Origin: Opitutaceae bacterium
Lineage (GTDB): Bacteria; Verrucomicrobiota; Verrucomicrobiia; Opitutales; Opitutaceae
NCBI GenBank assembly: GCA_016794625.1
Contig: JAEUGY010000047.1
Location: forward strand, 33,757 to 97,756
Reading direction: 5' to 3'
Length of the DNA: 64,000 nucleotides
The notes beneath the pieces were generated by a model that was given only the letters and a program-made list of their open reading frames with translations, did not search any database and had not been told where the DNA came from. Shown one piece after another: positions 23,698-36,352 of the stretch. Both the position numbers and the translations under genes were made by a program. Positions within the stretch are counted from its first letter, which is position 1. Every line of letters begins with the position of its first letter.

Positions 23698-25071
23698 TCA
23701 GGCGATCGGATCCGGCCCGGCGCGGAGGCTGGCCTTGAGCGCCCGCCACCGCGCCAACCGCTCGGCGATTTTCGCCTCCCAGCCGACGTTTTTTGGCGTG
23801 TAGAGGGTGAGAGGCTGTTCCAGATAGTCCTGTCCTGAAACGGCTTCCGGATAATCGTGCGAGTACCGATAGCCTTTGCCGTGGCCGGCTTGCCGGCTGG
23901 CCTGACCGCTCTTGTCGCGCAGGGGCAACGGCACGGGTTGCACCGGCTTTTCCTTCAGCGCCTGATCGGCGGCCGCGAGGCCGAGGGTGGCGCTGTTGCT
24001 CTTCGGCGCGCAGGCGATGTAGAGCGTGGCGTGGGCGAGGGTGAGTTCGGCTTCGGGCAGCCCGATGAAGTCGCAGGCGTGGTGGGCGGCCACGGTCAGG
24101 GGCAGGGCTTGGGGGTCGGCCAGACCGACGTCCTCGCTCGCGAGAATCACCAGGCGACGGGCGATGAAGCGAGGGTCCTCGCCCCCGGCGAGCATCTTGG
24201 CGAGCCAATAGAGGGCGGCGTCGGGGTCGCCCCCACGGCAGCTTTTGATGAAGGCTGAAATGGTGTCGTAATGTTCGTCCTCATTGGCGTCGTAGCGGAT
24301 GCGCCGTTCCCGGGCGAAGACCTCGATGTCGCCGGCGCCGAGTGTGGCGTGTTCGGGCAGACCGAGCACGATCACTTCGAGCGCATTGAGTGCGCGCCGC
24401 AGATCCCCGTCGCAAAGCACGGCGAGGTCCTGGAGCAACGCATCGTCCGCCTGGACGGATCTCGTGCCGAGTCCCCGATCCCGGTCGAGCAGGGCGCGAC
24501 GCAAGACGCCGGCCACGGCGGTGGCCGAGAGCGGTTCCAGCCGGAAGAGATGACTGCGCGAAAGCAGAGGCGGATTGACGTAGAAGCCCGGGTTGTGGGT
24601 GGTGGCCCCGATCAGGCGGACCACACCCTCCTCGACGTCAGGCAGCAGCAGGTCCTGCTGCGACTTGTTGAACCGGTGCAACTCGTCGATGAACAGCAAG
24701 GTGCGCGCTTCCGGACGCCGACGAGCCGCGGCGAGGATCTCGCGCAGCTCGGCCACGTTGGACATGACGGCATTGACCCGGACAAAGCGACTGCCGGTTT
24801 CGCGTGCGATCGCTTCGGCGAAGCTGGTTTTGCCACAGCCCGGCGGACCGTAGAACAACAGCGAACCAAAGCGATTGGAGGCGACCAATCGCGGCAATAA
24901 GGAGCCGGCCTGGGTCAAGTGTTCCTGGCCGACGATTTCCGCCAGGGAACGCGGTCGCATCCGGGCGGCGAGCGGCTGGTGGGAACCTGCTGCGGCCGGA
25001 GGACGGCCCTCCGGAGCGACCGGCGCGGGCTCGTCGGTCCCAAACAGATCGGATTGGTCGTGGTCGGACAT
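23698..25071 (-). CDS. rarA: Replication-associated recombination protein RarA (MgsA-type AAA+ ATPase)
   Basis: A 457-residue clamp-loader-like AAA+ ATPase acting at stalled replication forks. Walker A is GPPGCGKTS (residues 75-83), Walker B LLFIDELHRF, sensor 1 IGATTHNP, and the C-terminal tetramerisation part carries SAFIKSCRGGDPDAALYWLAKMLAGGEDPRFIARRL and the typical GKGYRYSHDYPEAVSGQDYLE. The N-terminus starts with a DQSDLFG motif resembling SSB- or clamp-interacting tails. Divergent from comEC across repeat cluster B. Confidence 0.95.
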   Translation of the reverse strand: MSDHDQSDLFGTDEPAPVAPEGRPPAAAGSHQPLAARMRPRSLAEIVGQEHLTQAGSLLPRLVASNRFGSLLFYGPPGCGKTSFAEAIARETGSRFVRVNAVMSNVAELREILAAARRRPEARTLLFIDELHRFNKSQQDLLLPDVEEGVVRLIGATTHNPGFYVNPPLLSRSHLFRLEPLSATAVAGVLRRALLDRDRGLGTRSVQADDALLQDLAVLCDGDLRRALNALEVIVLGLPEHATLGAGDIEVFARERRIRYDANEDEHYDTISAFIKSCRGGDPDAALYWLAKMLAGGEDPRFIARRLVILASEDVGLADPQALPLTVAAHHACDFIGLPEAELTLAHATLYIACAPKSNSATLGLAAADQALKEKPVQPVPLPLRDKSGQASRQAGHGKGYRYSHDYPEAVSGQDYLEQPLTLYTPKNVGWEAKIAERLARWRALKASLRAGPDPIA

Positions 25072-25200
25072 GGAGGACGCGGCGGGACTTCCAAGGCCGC
25101 AAAATCCCCGTCGAGACGCAAAGCCAAAGGGCCTTGTTCCTCACGATCGCGGACGGACCGTCGATGACTTAATCACCGCACGCAGCAGGAGACGGCGAAA

Positions 25201-25282
25201 TGCAACCTCCTGCGGTTGCAAGAAAGGGACAGGCTGATTTGTCGCAATCTTTCTAGGTTGCGCAATAAGGGACAGGCCGATT
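25201..25282 (+). repeat. GGGACAGGC repeat cluster B (two hairpin-linked copies)
   Basis: Two copies of a dispersed unit, each a hairpin followed by the conserved core. Hairpin TGCAACC-TCCTGC-GGTTGCA (25201-25220) precedes AGAAAGGGACAGGCTGATTT (25221-25240); hairpin CGCAATCT-TTCT-AGGTTGCG precedes AATAAGGGACAGGCCGATT (25264-25282). GGG starts are 43 bases apart, the same period as cluster C. It lies in the divergent rarA-comEC gap (25072-25435), in which no gene is apparent. Confidence 0.9.
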
Positions 25283-25378
25283 CTGGCTCGAGGCTCGGAT
25301 GGGTGAACATCGAAGGCCGAACGTTCCCGTGCGATGAGGTCGCGGCGAGCGAAGGGGGCGGCCGCCATGAAGATTTAT

Positions 25379-25405
25379 TGCCATATAAATGCATTTAACT
25401 TGGCA
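25379..25405. promoter_or_regulatory. AT-rich palindrome upstream of comEC (possible operator/promoter)
   Basis: TGCCA and TGGCA arms flank a perfect 12-bp palindrome TAAATGCATTTA (25386-25397), making a near-symmetric 27-base site in an AT-rich island, 30 bases before the comEC ATG at 25436. Its symmetry and position suit a dimeric regulator, but no consensus for such a regulator is known to me. Confidence 0.45.
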
Positions 25406-25435
25406 TTTGAGCCACGCTCAGGCTGAACGACGGAC

Positions 25436-27088
25436 ATGTTGGATCGCACCCTCGGTCAGCGCGCGCCCCTGTTGTGGGTCGTCCTTCCTTGGATCATGGG
25501 GTTGGTCCTTGGACGGCTGGTCGTGGCCTCGCCTTCAGGCTGGTGGGTGGGTGGGTGCGGGGTCATGGCGCTGATGTGCGCGGTGGCGGCGCTGAGATTG
25601 AACCCAGGAGGAGTCGGGTGGCTGGGGATGGGGTTCAGCCTGATGCTCTCGGCCTTCGTTCTGTACACGGTGACCCGGGCGCGACTGGCCTCGTGGGAAG
25701 CGCTTCCGCCGCGGGAAGTTCGCGTGGAGCTAGAGTGGGAACGCCTGTTTCCGCCGGGCGACGACCCCCGTAAACTCAGTGGCCTGGGCATCGTACGCCG
25801 GGCCGCTCCGCCCGTATCGGAATTGGTGGGACAACGCTTTTACGTCTCGGCCCGACTGGGTCGGCGGGATCACCGGCCGGTGCGTTCGAGTGTGACCGAG
25901 GTGGTGGGGCGACTGGAGCGTCTGCCGAAGTCCCCTTCCGTTACGACCTTCGATGGTTACCTCGTGGGTGCCGGGATGAACTTCAAGCTCACCCAGGCGC
26001 GAGTGCTGCGCGTGACGCGCGAGGCCACCGCTTACCGCCGCTGGTGCGAACGGATGCAGGAGAAACTCGGCCGCATCCTTGGATTTGGCCTGCAAGCCCA
26101 TCCGTCGTTGGAAGGGGTGTTCAAGGCCATGGTGCTGGGCCAGCAGCAGGAGCTGAGCGAGGTCCAGGACACCTGGTTCACCCATACCGGCACCCTGCAT
26201 CTTTTCTCCATCAGCGGCATGCACATCGGCGTGATCGCGATCGCCCTCCGCGGACTCCTCGCGGCCTGTCGCCTCCATCGGGGGTGCATCTTTGTGATCC
26301 TTGGCACCCTCCTTTGGCTCTACGTCGATATCACCGGCCGGGCGCCTTCGGCGTTGCGAGCCTTTCTCATGGTCATGGTGATCGAGGTGGCGCTGGTCGG
26401 GCGCCTGCCCCGGAGCACCGTGGCCGCCTGGGTGGCGTCGGCCTGGCTGGTGCTCGTTTTCGATCCGATGCAGCTCTTCAGCGCCAGCTTCCAAATGAGC
26501 TATGGGATCGTGGGGGCGCTACTGTTGCTCGGGCTGCCGCTCGGTGAAACGTGGGGTCAGGCGTGGGCTCCGTTTCGATCTCTGCCTGCGGTTTCGTGGA
26601 CCGCGTGGCATCGCGCCTTAGCCGGATCGGTCGCGCTTTCCTGCAACACCCTGGCGCTCGGACTCTCGACCGCATTGGTCAGTGCGCTGACCGGTGTACT
26701 GTACTTCGGACTCCTCACCCCCGGAGCCCTTGTGGCCAATCTGGTGGCGATTCCGTTGGCTTCCCTCGCGATTCTGGCCGGGCTGGCTTCGCTTGTCTCC
26801 GGGCTCGCGGGCGGAATCTGGCTCAGCCTCGTCTTCAACCATGGAGCGGCCCTGGTCCTTTGGATCGTTGAACGCCTGCTGGCGTGGTTCTCCGAATTGC
26901 CGGGAGTACATCGAGAGGCCGCGTTTGCCTCTCCCGCGGTGGGCTTTGCGGCGCTCGCCGGCCTCTTTGCCCTGCTTCTGGGCGGCTTCCACGTCGGATG
27001 GTCCCGGCGATACGGAGGATTTTGGCCCCCCTTTGTTTACACCGCGACGGTGCTGATCGTGCTGGTCTCGTACCCGGAGCTCCCTTGA
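25436..27088 (+). CDS. comEC: ComEC/Rec2-family membrane protein, short form lacking a metallo-beta-lactamase domain
   Basis: A 550-residue polytopic protein. Residues 1-200 hold two to three N-terminal helices and a soluble DUF4131-like segment with PLPREV/GYLVGAGMNF-type features; residues about 210-500 form the Competence domain with KAMVLGQQQELSEVQDTWFTHTGTLHLFSISGMHIGVIA, the strongest family signature, and TGRAPSALRAFLMV. It ends in a last helix (TATVLIVLVSYPELP). Classical ComEC proteins of 700-800 residues add a C-terminal metallo-beta-lactamase-like domain, absent here. Role: inner-membrane channel for single-stranded DNA uptake. Confidence 0.9.
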   Translation: MLDRTLGQRAPLLWVVLPWIMGLVLGRLVVASPSGWWVGGCGVMALMCAVAALRLNPGGVGWLGMGFSLMLSAFVLYTVTRARLASWEALPPREVRVELEWERLFPPGDDPRKLSGLGIVRRAAPPVSELVGQRFYVSARLGRRDHRPVRSSVTEVVGRLERLPKSPSVTTFDGYLVGAGMNFKLTQARVLRVTREATAYRRWCERMQEKLGRILGFGLQAHPSLEGVFKAMVLGQQQELSEVQDTWFTHTGTLHLFSISGMHIGVIAIALRGLLAACRLHRGCIFVILGTLLWLYVDITGRAPSALRAFLMVMVIEVALVGRLPRSTVAAWVASAWLVLVFDPMQLFSASFQMSYGIVGALLLLGLPLGETWGQAWAPFRSLPAVSWTAWHRALAGSVALSCNTLALGLSTALVSALTGVLYFGLLTPGALVANLVAIPLASLAILAGLASLVSGLAGGIWLSLVFNHGAALVLWIVERLLAWFSELPGVHREAAFASPAVGFAALAGLFALLLGGFHVGWSRRYGGFWPPFVYTATVLIVLVSYPELP

Positions 27089-27097
27089 GATGATGTC

Positions 27098-27382
27098 ATG
27101 AAAAGCTCCTACGAACTCGCCATGGAACGCCTGGCCAAGTCCGATCCGTCGTCGGGCCGGACCCTGACTCCGGAGAAGAAAGCCCGCCTGGCGGAAATCG
27201 ACACCGTCTTTAAGGGCAAAATTGCTGAGCGTGAGATCTTTCTGAAGAAGCAGCTCGAAGACACCCTGGCGGATGGCAAGTACGAGGAAGCGGAAAAGGT
27301 GCGCGCCCAGATCGCCGCGGAACGTGCGCGGCTGGAGGAAGAGCGCGAAGACGAGAAAGAGCGCGTGCGCCGCGAGAAGTAG
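27098..27382 (+). CDS. Small charged coiled-coil protein, UVR-motif-like
   Basis: A 94-residue protein starting 9 bases after the comEC stop, hence probably in the same transcript. Almost all of it is predicted helical and charged. The segment FLKKQLEDTLADGKYEEAEKVRAQIAAERARLEEEREDEKER resembles a UVR-type helical hairpin followed by a long Glu/Arg coiled coil. No signal peptide or cysteine. I do not recognise a named family; a protein-protein interaction role is the most that can be said. Confidence 0.8.
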   Translation: MKSSYELAMERLAKSDPSSGRTLTPEKKARLAEIDTVFKGKIAEREIFLKKQLEDTLADGKYEEAEKVRAQIAAERARLEEEREDEKERVRREK

Positions 27383-27464
27383 CAGGGGGCCGCGGGCGCG
27401 TGGAACGACCCCGCCGGCCCGGGCAATCCCGCAGCGGGGGGAACGCGGCCCGCAATCCACACAG

Positions 27465-27493
27465 TTGACCCGGGTAAGGGGAAACCTTTAGCC
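27465..27493 (+). promoter_or_regulatory. Candidate promoter for glycyl-tRNA synthetase (TTGACC-N17-TTAGCC)
   Basis: A good -35 hexamer TTGACC at 27465-27470 and a weak -10 TTAGCC at 27488-27493 with 17-base spacing, ending 10 bases before the ATG at 27504. This would give a very short leader. Confidence 0.3.
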
Positions 27494-27503
27494 TCCCACT
27501 CTT

Positions 27504-29030
27504 ATGTCCACGCCGAACGCCACGCCCGACAATCTGATGGAGGCCATCGTTTCCCTCGCGAAACGTCGCGGCTTCGTTTTTCCGTCGTCCGAAATCTACG
27601 GCGGTCTGAACGGGTTCTTTGACTATGGCCCGCTCGGCGTGGAGTTGAAGAAAAACATCCGCGACGCCTGGTGGCGGGACATGGTGCAACGGCGCGACGA
27701 CGTGGTCGGCATCGAGACGTCGATCATCATGCACCCCAAGGTCTGGCAGGCCTCGGGTCACGTCGAAGGGTTCACCGACCCCTTGGTCGACTGCAAAGTC
27801 TCCAAGCAGCGTTACCGCGCCGATCAGCTGTTCTTCTCGCCTGTGATGGTGGATGGCAAGGTGGTGGGCTACGTCTCCGCCTTGGAAAGTGAAAACACCG
27901 CCGGCGCGCTCCAGGAGGCGGCCGAATTGTTCAAGCGCAAGAAGGGCATTCAGGGCCAGCTCGCCCCGGTGCAGCCTCGCGACATGACTGAGGCGCAGCC
28001 GGATGAGATCGCCCTGATTCCGTCGCCGGCGACCGGCGAGGCCGGCAGCCTGACGCCGCCGCGGGCCTTCAATATGATGTTCGAGACCTACGTGGGTGCG
28101 TTGCGTGATGCGTCGTCGGTCTCGTACCTCCGTCCGGAGACGGCGCAGGGCATGTTTGTGGACTTCAAGAACGTGGTCGACACCGGCCGGGTGAAGCTGC
28201 CGTTCGGCATTGCGCAGATCGGAAAGTCCTTCCGCAACGAGATCACGCCGCGCAACTTCATCTTCCGTTCGCGCGAATTCGAGCAGATGGAGATGGAGTA
28301 TTTCATCCACGAGGACGCCGACTGGTCCAAGTGCCACCAGGAGTGGATTGAGTGGTGCCGGCAGTGGCTCATCTCCGTCGGCCTGCCCGAGTCGCACCTG
28401 TCGCTCTACGCGCACCCGAAGGAGAAGCTGGCGTTCTACTCCAAGGGCACGGTCGACATCATGTTCCAGTATCCGTTCGGCGTGCAGGAGCTCTGGGGCA
28501 TCGCGGCGCGCGGCAACTACGACCTCGGCCAGCATGCGAAGGCGTCGGGCAAGCCGCAGGAGATCTTCGACGAGGCCTCCAAGAAGAAGTTTGTGCCCCA
28601 CGTGATCGAGCCGGCGGTCGGCGTCGACCGCATTTTCCTTGCCGTGCTCTGTTCGGCCTATGCCGAGGAGGAGGTCAAGGACGAGAAAGGCGCGGTCGAG
28701 AAACGCACCGTGCTCCGTCTCAGCCCGCGCATCGCCCCGGTCAAGGTGGCCGTGCTGCCGCTGCTCAAGAACAAGGAGGCGCTGGTCGGCCGCGCCCGCG
28801 AGCTCTACAAGAAGCTGCAGCGCCGGTATGCGGCCTTCTACGACGACGGTGGCGCCATCGGCCGCCGTTACCGCCGTCAGGACGAGATCGGGACGCCGTG
28901 GTGCGTGACCATCGATTTTGACACGGTGGAAAAGGACGGCTCCTTCACCTTGCGCGAACGCGATTCCATGCAGCAGCGTCGTATCCAGGAGGCTGAACTG
29001 TTCGCGCTGCTCGAGGAGCAGGTTTACTGA
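27504..29030 (+). CDS. glyQS: Glycyl-tRNA synthetase (dimeric, archaeal/eukaryal-like type)
   Basis: Charges tRNA-Gly. The 508-residue class II enzyme begins [40 protein letters not shown], the signature of the alpha2 type rather than the alpha2beta2 GlyQ/GlyS type. Motif 2 is [25 protein letters not shown], motif 3 lies in [16 protein letters not shown], and the C-terminal 120 residues form the anticodon-binding domain. A zinc-like insertion of some bacterial enzymes is not evident. The SNF2 helicase gene starts 12 bases after its stop. Confidence 0.96.
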   Translation: MSTPNATPDNLMEAIVSLAKRRGFVFPSSEIYGGLNGFFDYGPLGVELKKNIRDAWWRDMVQRRDDVVGIETSIIMHPKVWQASGHVEGFTDPLVDCKVSKQRYRADQLFFSPVMVDGKVVGYVSALESENTAGALQEAAELFKRKKGIQGQLAPVQPRDMTEAQPDEIALIPSPATGEAGSLTPPRAFNMMFETYVGALRDASSVSYLRPETAQGMFVDFKNVVDTGRVKLPFGIAQIGKSFRNEITPRNFIFRSREFEQMEMEYFIHEDADWSKCHQEWIEWCRQWLISVGLPESHLSLYAHPKEKLAFYSKGTVDIMFQYPFGVQELWGIAARGNYDLGQHAKASGKPQEIFDEASKKKFVPHVIEPAVGVDRIFLAVLCSAYAEEEVKDEKGAVEKRTVLRLSPRIAPVKVAVLPLLKNKEALVGRARELYKKLQRRYAAFYDDGGAIGRRYRRQDEIGTPWCVTIDFDTVEKDGSFTLRERDSMQQRRIQEAELFALLEEQVY

Positions 29031-29041
29031 GCTCCCGCAAC

Positions 29042-32353
<3,312 letters not shown>

Positions 32354-32430
32354 GCGCGCGGCTGAGTAAACCGCAGTTGCCGGGAGCAACGCGCGCTTGC
32401 GCTGATGCGGGGAAGCGGGATTTTGGGTCG

Positions 32431-34674
32431 ATGCGCGCGCCCAGCCCCCCTTCTGATTCCGGTTCCCAGGCGCGGCGCGACCGTTGGGTGGGAGGGTTGT
32501 TGGCGTGCATGGGGCTCCTGCTCCTCGCCAGCGCCTGCCGGCCTTCCGGCCCCGGAGGTACCTCCCCCACGGTGAAGGCCCCGCAGTCCTCCGCAGCGGG
32601 CCGGACCGTGGCCTCGGCGATCGGGCAGACCTCCGGCACCTGCCGCGAGTGTCATGTCCCGCAGTACGATGCCTGGGCGGGCACCGACCACGCCCTCGCC
32701 AACCGCCCGCGGTCGGCGGTACCGGACGCGACACCGGCCTGGGCGTCGGCCCCGCCGGTAAAGCCGGGTGAGGAGGCGGACACCGCGGACATGATTCTGG
32801 GTCACCGGCCGCTGTGGCAGCCCCTGGTGCCGAAGCCGGGCGGCCGCTGGCAGCCGCATGAGCTCGCGTTTGATCCGGTCCGGAAGGACTGGTTCAATGT
32901 GTTCGGAGCCGAGGACCGGCGGGCGGGCGAGTGGGGGCACTGGACGGGCCGGGGCATGAACTGGAACTCGATGTGTGCGCACTGCCACATGACCGGGTAT
33001 CAGAAAAACTACGACGCCGGCACCGATACCTTCCGCTCCACCTGGGTGGAGCACGGCATCGGCTGCATCCAGTGCCACGGACCCACCGCCCCCGGCCACG
33101 GGGCGAAGGGCGCCCCCACCACGCCCTGGGCGGAGGCGGCCCCGTTTCGCGGGAACCGGCAGCGCATGATGGAGACCTGCGCCCCGTGCCATGCGCGCAA
33201 TGAACAGCTGACGCTCGATTTTCAGCCGGGCGATTCCTACCACGACCACTATCGCCTCACGCTGCCGGTCGAACCCGGAATCTACTATCCGGACGGACAA
33301 CAGCGGGACGAGGACTTCAACTGGACCTCGGTCCTGCTCAGCCGCATGGGCCACGCCGGCGTGACCTGCATGGATTGCCACGATCCGCACACGAACAAGA
33401 CCGTGCTGCCGGTGCAGAACAACGCGCTCTGCCTCCAGTGTCACTCCGCCCCCGGACGAGTGCAGCCGAACGGCGCCCGCGCCGTGCCGATCGACCCGGT
33501 GGCGCACTCGCGGCACGCCGAGGGCAGCGTCGGCAACCAGTGTGTGTCCTGCCACATGCCGACCACGCCCTACATGCAGCGGGCGCCGCGGCATGACCAC
33601 GGCTGGCTCAAGCCCGATCCGCTTCTGACGAAGGAGCTCGGCATTCCCAACGCGTGCAGCACCTGTCATGCGGACAAGACCGTCGACTGGGCGATTGAGA
33701 CGGTGGATACCTGGTATGGGTCGAAGATGGAATCGCGCCAGCGCGCCCGCGCCCGTGCGGTGGCGGCGGCCCAGACCGGCCGCGCCGAGGCGGCGGACGC
33801 CCTCCTGGCGCTCCTGCCAGCGGAGGACATCCCGGCGTGGCGGGCGACCTACCTGCAGCTGCTCGCACCGTCGATCGAAGGCGCGCGCGGCCCGGCGATC
33901 GTGGCCGCGGCGGCGGCGGCGCTGGGGGCGAAGGACCCGCTGGAGCGGTCGGCGGCGGTTCGCGTCCTCGCGGCGCATGATCCTTCGCGCCCGCTCCTCC
34001 GGCCGTTGCTCAAGGATCCGGTGCGACTCGTCCGCCTCGACGCCTCCTGGGCGCTTTCCACGGAGCTCGCGCCGGGCTCCCCGGAGCGCAGGGAGTTTGA
34101 TGCCTACCTCTCGCTCTCGCTCGACCAGCCGGCCGGCCGGGCGCGGCTCGGGCAGGATCTGGCCAACCGCGGACGCTTGCTGGAGGCCGAGGCGGAGCTG
34201 CGGCGCGCCTCGGGCTGGGACGCCAATTCACCCGGTATCCAGGATACCCACGGTCTCATTCTCAACGCCCTCGGACGAAACCTCGAGGCGGCGGCCAAGT
34301 TCTACCGGGCGGCGCAATTGCAGCCCGGCGACGCCCAGGCGGCGATGCGCGCCGCACTCGCCTATGCCGAGGCGGGGCATTTGCCGGAGTCGGAGACGTC
34401 GTTCCGTCTGGCGGTGGAGCGCGATCCAACGTTTGACCGGGCTTGGTACAACCTCGGTCTGCTGCAGGCGCAGACGGGGCGGCTGGAGGACGCGGTCGCA
34501 TCGCTGCGACGTGCGGAAAAGGAGGCTCCGCGGGTGGCTGACTATCCCTACGCCCTGGCGACGGTGTTGCTGCGGCGGGCGGACCGGGAAGGCGCGCGCG
34601 AGGCCGCCCGCCGCGCTCTCGCGATCGAACCCCAGCACACCGGAGCGCTGCAGATTCTGGCGACGGTGCGCTGA
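32431..34674 (+). CDS. Octahaem c-type cytochrome lipoprotein with HEAT-like and TPR C-terminus
   Basis: A 747-residue exported protein. ATG 32431 gives a Tat-less signal peptide ending LLLLASAC, a probable lipobox. Eight CxxCH haem motifs follow: CRECH (Cys71), CAHCH, CIQCH, CAPCH, CMDCH, CLQCH, CVSCH and CSTCH, the last near residue 412. Residues about 430-560 are HEAT-like helical repeats, and about 573-747 are three to four TPRs (EAEAELRRAS, AAKFYRAAQLQPGD, DRAWYNLGLLQAQTG). Such cytochrome-TPR fusions occur in planctomycetes and verrucomicrobia; electron partner unknown. An upstream in-frame start at 32377 is less likely. Confidence 0.92.
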   Translation: MRAPSPPSDSGSQARRDRWVGGLLACMGLLLLASACRPSGPGGTSPTVKAPQSSAAGRTVASAIGQTSGTCRECHVPQYDAWAGTDHALANRPRSAVPDATPAWASAPPVKPGEEADTADMILGHRPLWQPLVPKPGGRWQPHELAFDPVRKDWFNVFGAEDRRAGEWGHWTGRGMNWNSMCAHCHMTGYQKNYDAGTDTFRSTWVEHGIGCIQCHGPTAPGHGAKGAPTTPWAEAAPFRGNRQRMMETCAPCHARNEQLTLDFQPGDSYHDHYRLTLPVEPGIYYPDGQQRDEDFNWTSVLLSRMGHAGVTCMDCHDPHTNKTVLPVQNNALCLQCHSAPGRVQPNGARAVPIDPVAHSRHAEGSVGNQCVSCHMPTTPYMQRAPRHDHGWLKPDPLLTKELGIPNACSTCHADKTVDWAIETVDTWYGSKMESRQRARARAVAAAQTGRAEAADALLALLPAEDIPAWRATYLQLLAPSIEGARGPAIVAAAAAALGAKDPLERSAAVRVLAAHDPSRPLLRPLLKDPVRLVRLDASWALSTELAPGSPERREFDAYLSLSLDQPAGRARLGQDLANRGRLLEAEAELRRASGWDANSPGIQDTHGLILNALGRNLEAAAKFYRAAQLQPGDAQAAMRAALAYAEAGHLPESETSFRLAVERDPTFDRAWYNLGLLQAQTGRLEDAVASLRRAEKEAPRVADYPYALATVLLRRADREGAREAARRALAIEPQHTGALQILATVR

Positions 34675-34755
34675 AACCGAATTGGAGCCCGTCACCGCCA
34701 GGACGCTCCGCGCGCGCAGGGGCGCCGGCGGAGCGTGGGCCCGAATCCCGCCGGC

Positions 34756-36141
34756 TCAGAGCCAGCCGGGACGATATTCCTTGGTGATGAACTGGTTGGC
34801 TTCCGCGAGATTCGTCACCTTCATCGCGGCGGAATCCCACTCGATGCGCCGGCGGGAGCGGATGGCGACATTGGCGAGCAAGACGGCTTCGGTGAAAGGA
34901 CCGGAGTAGTCGAAGTTGGAGCCCGGTTTCGGACCGCCCTTGCAGCCCAGAATCCACTCGGCGAACGGACCATCCTTGACCCGGGGCAGCGTCTTCGCGG
35001 GCAGTGTCGGGGCTGCTTCGCGCATTTTCGCCTCGGGGATGATGCGCACGGAGTCGTAGTAGAAACTGCACAACACCGTGGCCTTGCTGCCAAACAGGAG
35101 CGTGCCGGCCTCCGACGGCAGGTCGCGTCCCAGCTCCAGCTCGACCGGCAGTGGCGGGATGATGCCACCGTCCGACCACGTGTACTTGACCGGGGGCATG
35201 GAGCCGCGCGCCGGAAAATGATTCGTCACCACGGAGGCCAGAGGACAGGCCACTTTGCTGGCGCCGGTCGACATGGCTTCAACCGAGGTCGGGGCGCCGA
35301 GGTTCAGCGCCCAGTAAGCACCGTCCATGATGTGACAGGCGACGTCGCCAAACGCACCCGTGCCAAAATCCCACCAACCGCGCCATTTCCACGGCAGGTA
35401 GGCGGGATCGTAGTCGCGAGGCGAGGCGGTGCCCAGCCACGCGTCCCAGTTCAGCGTCTTCGGCACCACCGGCATGAACTTCGAGTGGTCGGGTGGATTG
35501 AAGGAGCCGACCGGTTCGCGCCACGGCGGATAGAACGGACGATTGGTCCAGCTGACCACCTCGCGCACCTCCCCGAGCACACCGGCGGCGACCCACTCCT
35601 TGAGCAGACGACAGCCCTCGCCGGCGTGGCCCTGATTGCCCATCTGGGTGACGACCTTTTTCTCGCGCGCCACCCGGGTCAATTCACGCGCCTCCCAGAC
35701 CGTGTGCGACAACGGTTTTTCCACGTAGACATGTTTGCCCAGCTTCATGGCGGCCATGGCCGCGGGGAAGTGCGAGTGATCCGGCGTGGAGATGGTGACC
35801 GCGTCGATCTTGTTGCCCATCTTGTCAAACAGCTTGCGGAAATCGTCGAAGCGAGCGGCGCCCTCATGTCGCCCCGCCTCGGCCGGGAAGCGTTCCTTGA
35901 AGTTCTTCAAGCCGGCATCCGCGCGCACGGAATCCACGTCACATATGGCGACAATGTTCTCGTCCTTGGTCCCCTCGAGCGCGGCGCCTCCCCGGCCGCC
36001 GGCGCCGATGACGGCCACGTTGAGACGATTCAGCGGGGACGGGGTTCCGGCGGGTTGCGATTTCAGCACCGCGGGAAACGCGAGTGCGCTCGCGGCGGCA
36101 GTGGTCTTCAAGAAGTCACGACGGGAAACATGAGGAGTCAT
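34756..36141 (-). CDS. Tat-exported Gfo/Idh/MocA-family oxidoreductase (1)
   Basis: A 461-residue NAD(P)-dependent sugar-type oxidoreductase. The N-terminus SRRDFLKTTAAASALAFPAVLKS is a twin-arginine signal; the Rossmann motif is VAVIGAGGRGGAAL; the catalytic EKP motif is HVYVEKPLSHTV; and TQMGNQGHAGEGCRLLKEWV is typical of the verrucomicrobial/planctomycete secreted subfamily. Start ATG 36141 leaves the signal at residue 6. A paralogue lies at 50695-52065. Substrate unknown, probably a sugar or sugar acid. It faces the cytochrome gene tail-to-tail. Confidence 0.92.
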   Translation of the reverse strand: MTPHVSRRDFLKTTAAASALAFPAVLKSQPAGTPSPLNRLNVAVIGAGGRGGAALEGTKDENIVAICDVDSVRADAGLKNFKERFPAEAGRHEGAARFDDFRKLFDKMGNKIDAVTISTPDHSHFPAAMAAMKLGKHVYVEKPLSHTVWEARELTRVAREKKVVTQMGNQGHAGEGCRLLKEWVAAGVLGEVREVVSWTNRPFYPPWREPVGSFNPPDHSKFMPVVPKTLNWDAWLGTASPRDYDPAYLPWKWRGWWDFGTGAFGDVACHIMDGAYWALNLGAPTSVEAMSTGASKVACPLASVVTNHFPARGSMPPVKYTWSDGGIIPPLPVELELGRDLPSEAGTLLFGSKATVLCSFYYDSVRIIPEAKMREAAPTLPAKTLPRVKDGPFAEWILGCKGGPKPGSNFDYSGPFTEAVLLANVAIRSRRRIEWDSAAMKVTNLAEANQFITKEYRPGWL

Positions 36142-36352
36142 GGTGGTGCGAACGAGGTGGAGACGAGGGCGGAAAAGGACGGACGGCGCAGGCCCTGGGG
36201 CGCCGGGGGAAGGCAGGAGCTTCGCGCCGAGACGCCGGGGCGGCAAGAACGATGAGCCGATCCCGCCAAGAACGCCGCCGTTGCGGGGGGAAGACTGGCA
36301 CCTGCAATCGCGATTGTTGTGCAGCCTTCTTTCCTCTTTGCTGCGCGATCTC

